Of a stretch of DNA of 16,098 nt, positions 14,396-16,098 are shown piece by piece; within the stretch, counting starts at the first letter, position 1; each line of letters opens with the position of its first letter. This DNA is from an uncultured Rhizobiaceae group bacterium (GTDB lineage: Bacteria > Pseudomonadota > Alphaproteobacteria > Rhizobiales > Rhizobiaceae), in assembly GCA_938030645.1 (NCBI GenBank), contig CALHHQ010000268.1:1-16098 (forward strand), given 5' to 3'. The position numbers and the translations under genes are program-made. Under the pieces are notes generated by a model. The model saw only the letters and a program-made list of their open reading frames with translations. It had not been told where the DNA came from and made no database searches.

Positions 14396-16098
14396 ATGGA
14401 CGACAACGAGCGTAAAGTATCGAGCAATGTATCACGGTTTTCCGAACCGAATGAAGACCTGTGGCTGCCTGTCGGAGGTCAAAATGAAACTGTCCAAACA
14501 GCTATAGACGACATTGGCTCCTCCAGCGCGACTGTTAAAGAACACGATGAAATCGTGGACAGTTCTCCCACTCGTTTTGATTTCCTTCAAAATCCAACTG
14601 GCCTTGAAAGATGGCGGTTCAAAGCAGAACTCAAACTCACGCGCATTTCTGAATGGCTGAAACACGAGATCCAATACGAGTTGGAACTGGGCATCGGCTT
14701 TCTGTTGATACCAGTATTGTTTGGAATTGGGTGTATCATCTATTTCAATCTGCCGCGAGAACCCTTGATTGGCGCATTTGCGGTCGCGGCAATCATTGGC
14801 CTTGGTCTGGCATATAAATCGCAAGCTGGCGGAATATTGCGCCCCTTGCTCTCTGCTTTGTGCATCTTGGCCGCAGGGGCTGCTGTTGCACAGATTCAAA
14901 CACATCTTCTCAAGACGAAAACACTCTCTACAACCATTTTTGCAGACGTAACCGGCGTCATTGAAAAGGTTGAGATTCGCCCCAACGGTTCTCACAGATA
15001 CACATTAAACACATCAGAACACTTAGGCTCGGTCTCCGTTCGCAACAAAAAGTACGATGTTGAAAGGGTTCGGTTGACTGCACGCGAAAGCGCTCCTGTC
15101 TTCCATCTCAACCAAACCATAACAGGTCGTGCCAGAGTCGGTCCTGCGTCTGGTCCTGCATATCCTGGCGGTTATGATTTTGGTTTCCAAAATTGGTTCA
15201 ACGGTATCGGCGGATCAGGTTTTTTCCTTGGATCGCCGAAGGCTGCTGCCCAACAGATCGAAGTCGCATTTTCGTTCAGAGCCAGTGTGGCGCATACGCG
15301 AGACGCCGTTGGAAACATCATTCGATCATCATTGAAAGGAGACGCTGGCGGTTTGGCTGCAGCGCTGATTGTGGGAGATCGAAGCGGGATCTCAGAAACG
15401 GTGTCCGAAGATTTGAGAAAGTCTGGATTGGCGCATATCCTTGCCATTTCTGGGCTGCATATGGCGCTCATCTCTGCAACTGTCATATTGGGTTTGCGAG
15501 CAATGTGTTCGTTTATTCCTTCCATTGCTTTGCATAAGCCAGTGAAGAAATGGGCAAGTGCCGCCGCCCTTTGCGTATCGGCAATCTATCTTTTGTTGTC
15601 AGGGGCAGGGGTGTCCACTCAACGGGCTTTCATCATGATCTCCATAATGTTGTTGGCTGTGTTGTTCGACAGGCGGGCATTGACCATGCGCAATGTGGCC
15701 ATAGCTGCACTTGTTGTTCTCATCATCGCGCCACAGGCAGTTCTGTCTCCCGGCTTTCAAATGAGTTTTTCTGCGGTTGCTGCACTCATTGCCAGTTATG
15801 AGGCACTGAAAAGAAGGCGAGAAAGGAAACAGGCACAAAAAGACAATAAGCCTGTCGGGAGAATTCAAAAATGGGTCGTACGTGACATTGGCGGATTGGC
15901 CATGACTTCCGTGATCGCCGGTGCTGCTACAGGATTGTTTGCAGCTTATCACTTCCAGCGTGTGGCTACTCTCGGTCTGGTCGCAAACGTACTGGCCATG
16001 CCTCTTGTATCATTAATGGTGATGCCGTTTGCACTGTTGAGTGTTGTTGCGATGCCGTTTGGGTTGGAAGCCTATCCACTTTATTGGATGTCGGCAGC
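14396..16098 (+). CDS. comEC: ComEC/Rec2 family DNA-uptake channel, cut by window end
   Basis: ComEC forms the inner-membrane channel that brings single-stranded DNA into the cytosol during natural transformation. The frame stays open from ATG 14396 (first start after an in-frame TGA at 14384-14386) to the window end, giving 567 residues so far. Residues 1-95 are hydrophilic and acidic. Hydrophobic segments begin at ~98, followed by an OB-like DUF4131 region to roughly 290. The Competence domain starts near IVGDRSG (V326) and shows the hallmark HILAISGLHMALIS (I351-M356), GVSTQRAFIM (V406-R410) and SPGFQMSFSAVAAL (S451 on). The rest of the membrane domain and any C-terminal metallo-beta-lactamase-like domain lie outside the window. 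No good ribosome binding site is seen. The position next to gltX is common in Hyphomicrobiales. Nothing suggests disruption. Confidence 0.93.
   Translation, partial: MDDNERKVSSNVSRFSEPNEDLWLPVGGQNETVQTAIDDIGSSSATVKEHDEIVDSSPTRFDFLQNPTGLERWRFKAELKLTRISEWLKHEIQYELELGIGFLLIPVLFGIGCIIYFNLPREPLIGAFAVAAIIGLGLAYKSQAGGILRPLLSALCILAAGAAVAQIQTHLLKTKTLSTTIFADVTGVIEKVEIRPNGSHRYTLNTSEHLGSVSVRNKKYDVERVRLTARESAPVFHLNQTITGRARVGPASGPAYPGGYDFGFQNWFNGIGGSGFFLGSPKAAAQQIEVAFSFRASVAHTRDAVGNIIRSSLKGDAGGLAAALIVGDRSGISETVSEDLRKSGLAHILAISGLHMALISATVILGLRAMCSFIPSIALHKPVKKWASAAALCVSAIYLLLSGAGVSTQRAFIMISIMLLAVLFDRRALTMRNVAIAALVVLIIAPQAVLSPGFQMSFSAVAALIASYEALKRRRERKQAQKDNKPVGRIQKWVVRDIGGLAMTSVIAGAATGLFAAYHFQRVATLGLVANVLAMPLVSLMVMPFALLSVVAMPFGLEAYPLYWMSA

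Noticed and set aside
14432..14995. 187-codon minus-strand open frame over the start of comEC
   Set aside because: It is antisense to a frame with clear ComEC motifs, its product is cysteine-rich and unlike any family I know, and it has no start context.

Overview
The window reads as a core chromosomal segment of an alphaproteobacterium, most likely Hyphomicrobiales-like. Three things point there: the ntrY-ntrX-trkA-trkH-hfq order, the typical alphaproteobacterial Hfq core, and a comEC/gltX/gltA block. Base composition looks roughly balanced and is similar throughout. I see no insertion sequence, phage gene, CRISPR array, tRNA or rRNA. All assignments come from reading motifs; no database search was run.

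Region 1 (1-6951, plus strand) holds the NtrY sensor kinase, the NtrX response regulator, the K+ uptake regulator TrkA, the K+ channel subunit TrkH, and the RNA chaperone Hfq. ntrY/ntrX overlap by 11 nt and trkA/trkH by 1 nt, so co-expression is likely. Hfq probably also has its own promoter, and a compact intrinsic terminator follows it.

Region 2 (7012-11265, plus strand) is a four-gene MCE-type lipid transporter: a STAS-fused MlaE permease, the MlaF ATPase, a long MlaD-like MCE protein, and a PqiC-like auxiliary lipoprotein. A transporter of this kind would move phospholipid or another lipid between the inner and outer membranes. No periplasmic shuttle (MlaC) or outer-membrane MlaA lies next to it. 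The long helical tail of the MCE protein contains a clean 26-residue repeat.

Region 3 (11306-14249, minus strand) holds citrate synthase (gltA) and glutamyl-tRNA synthetase (gltX). A good sigma-70-type promoter lies about 130 nt ahead of gltA. Region 4 (14396-end, plus strand) is comEC/rec2, divergent from gltX and cut by the window edge.

I did not find a clearly new system. The most interesting points are the hybrid Mla/Pqi-like transporter with its repeat-bearing MCE tail, the NtrX that lacks the sigma-54-contacting GAFTGA motif, and a few unexplained regulatory sequences (ahead of ntrY, at the hfq/mla junction, in the gltA leader, and in the gltX/comEC divergent region).
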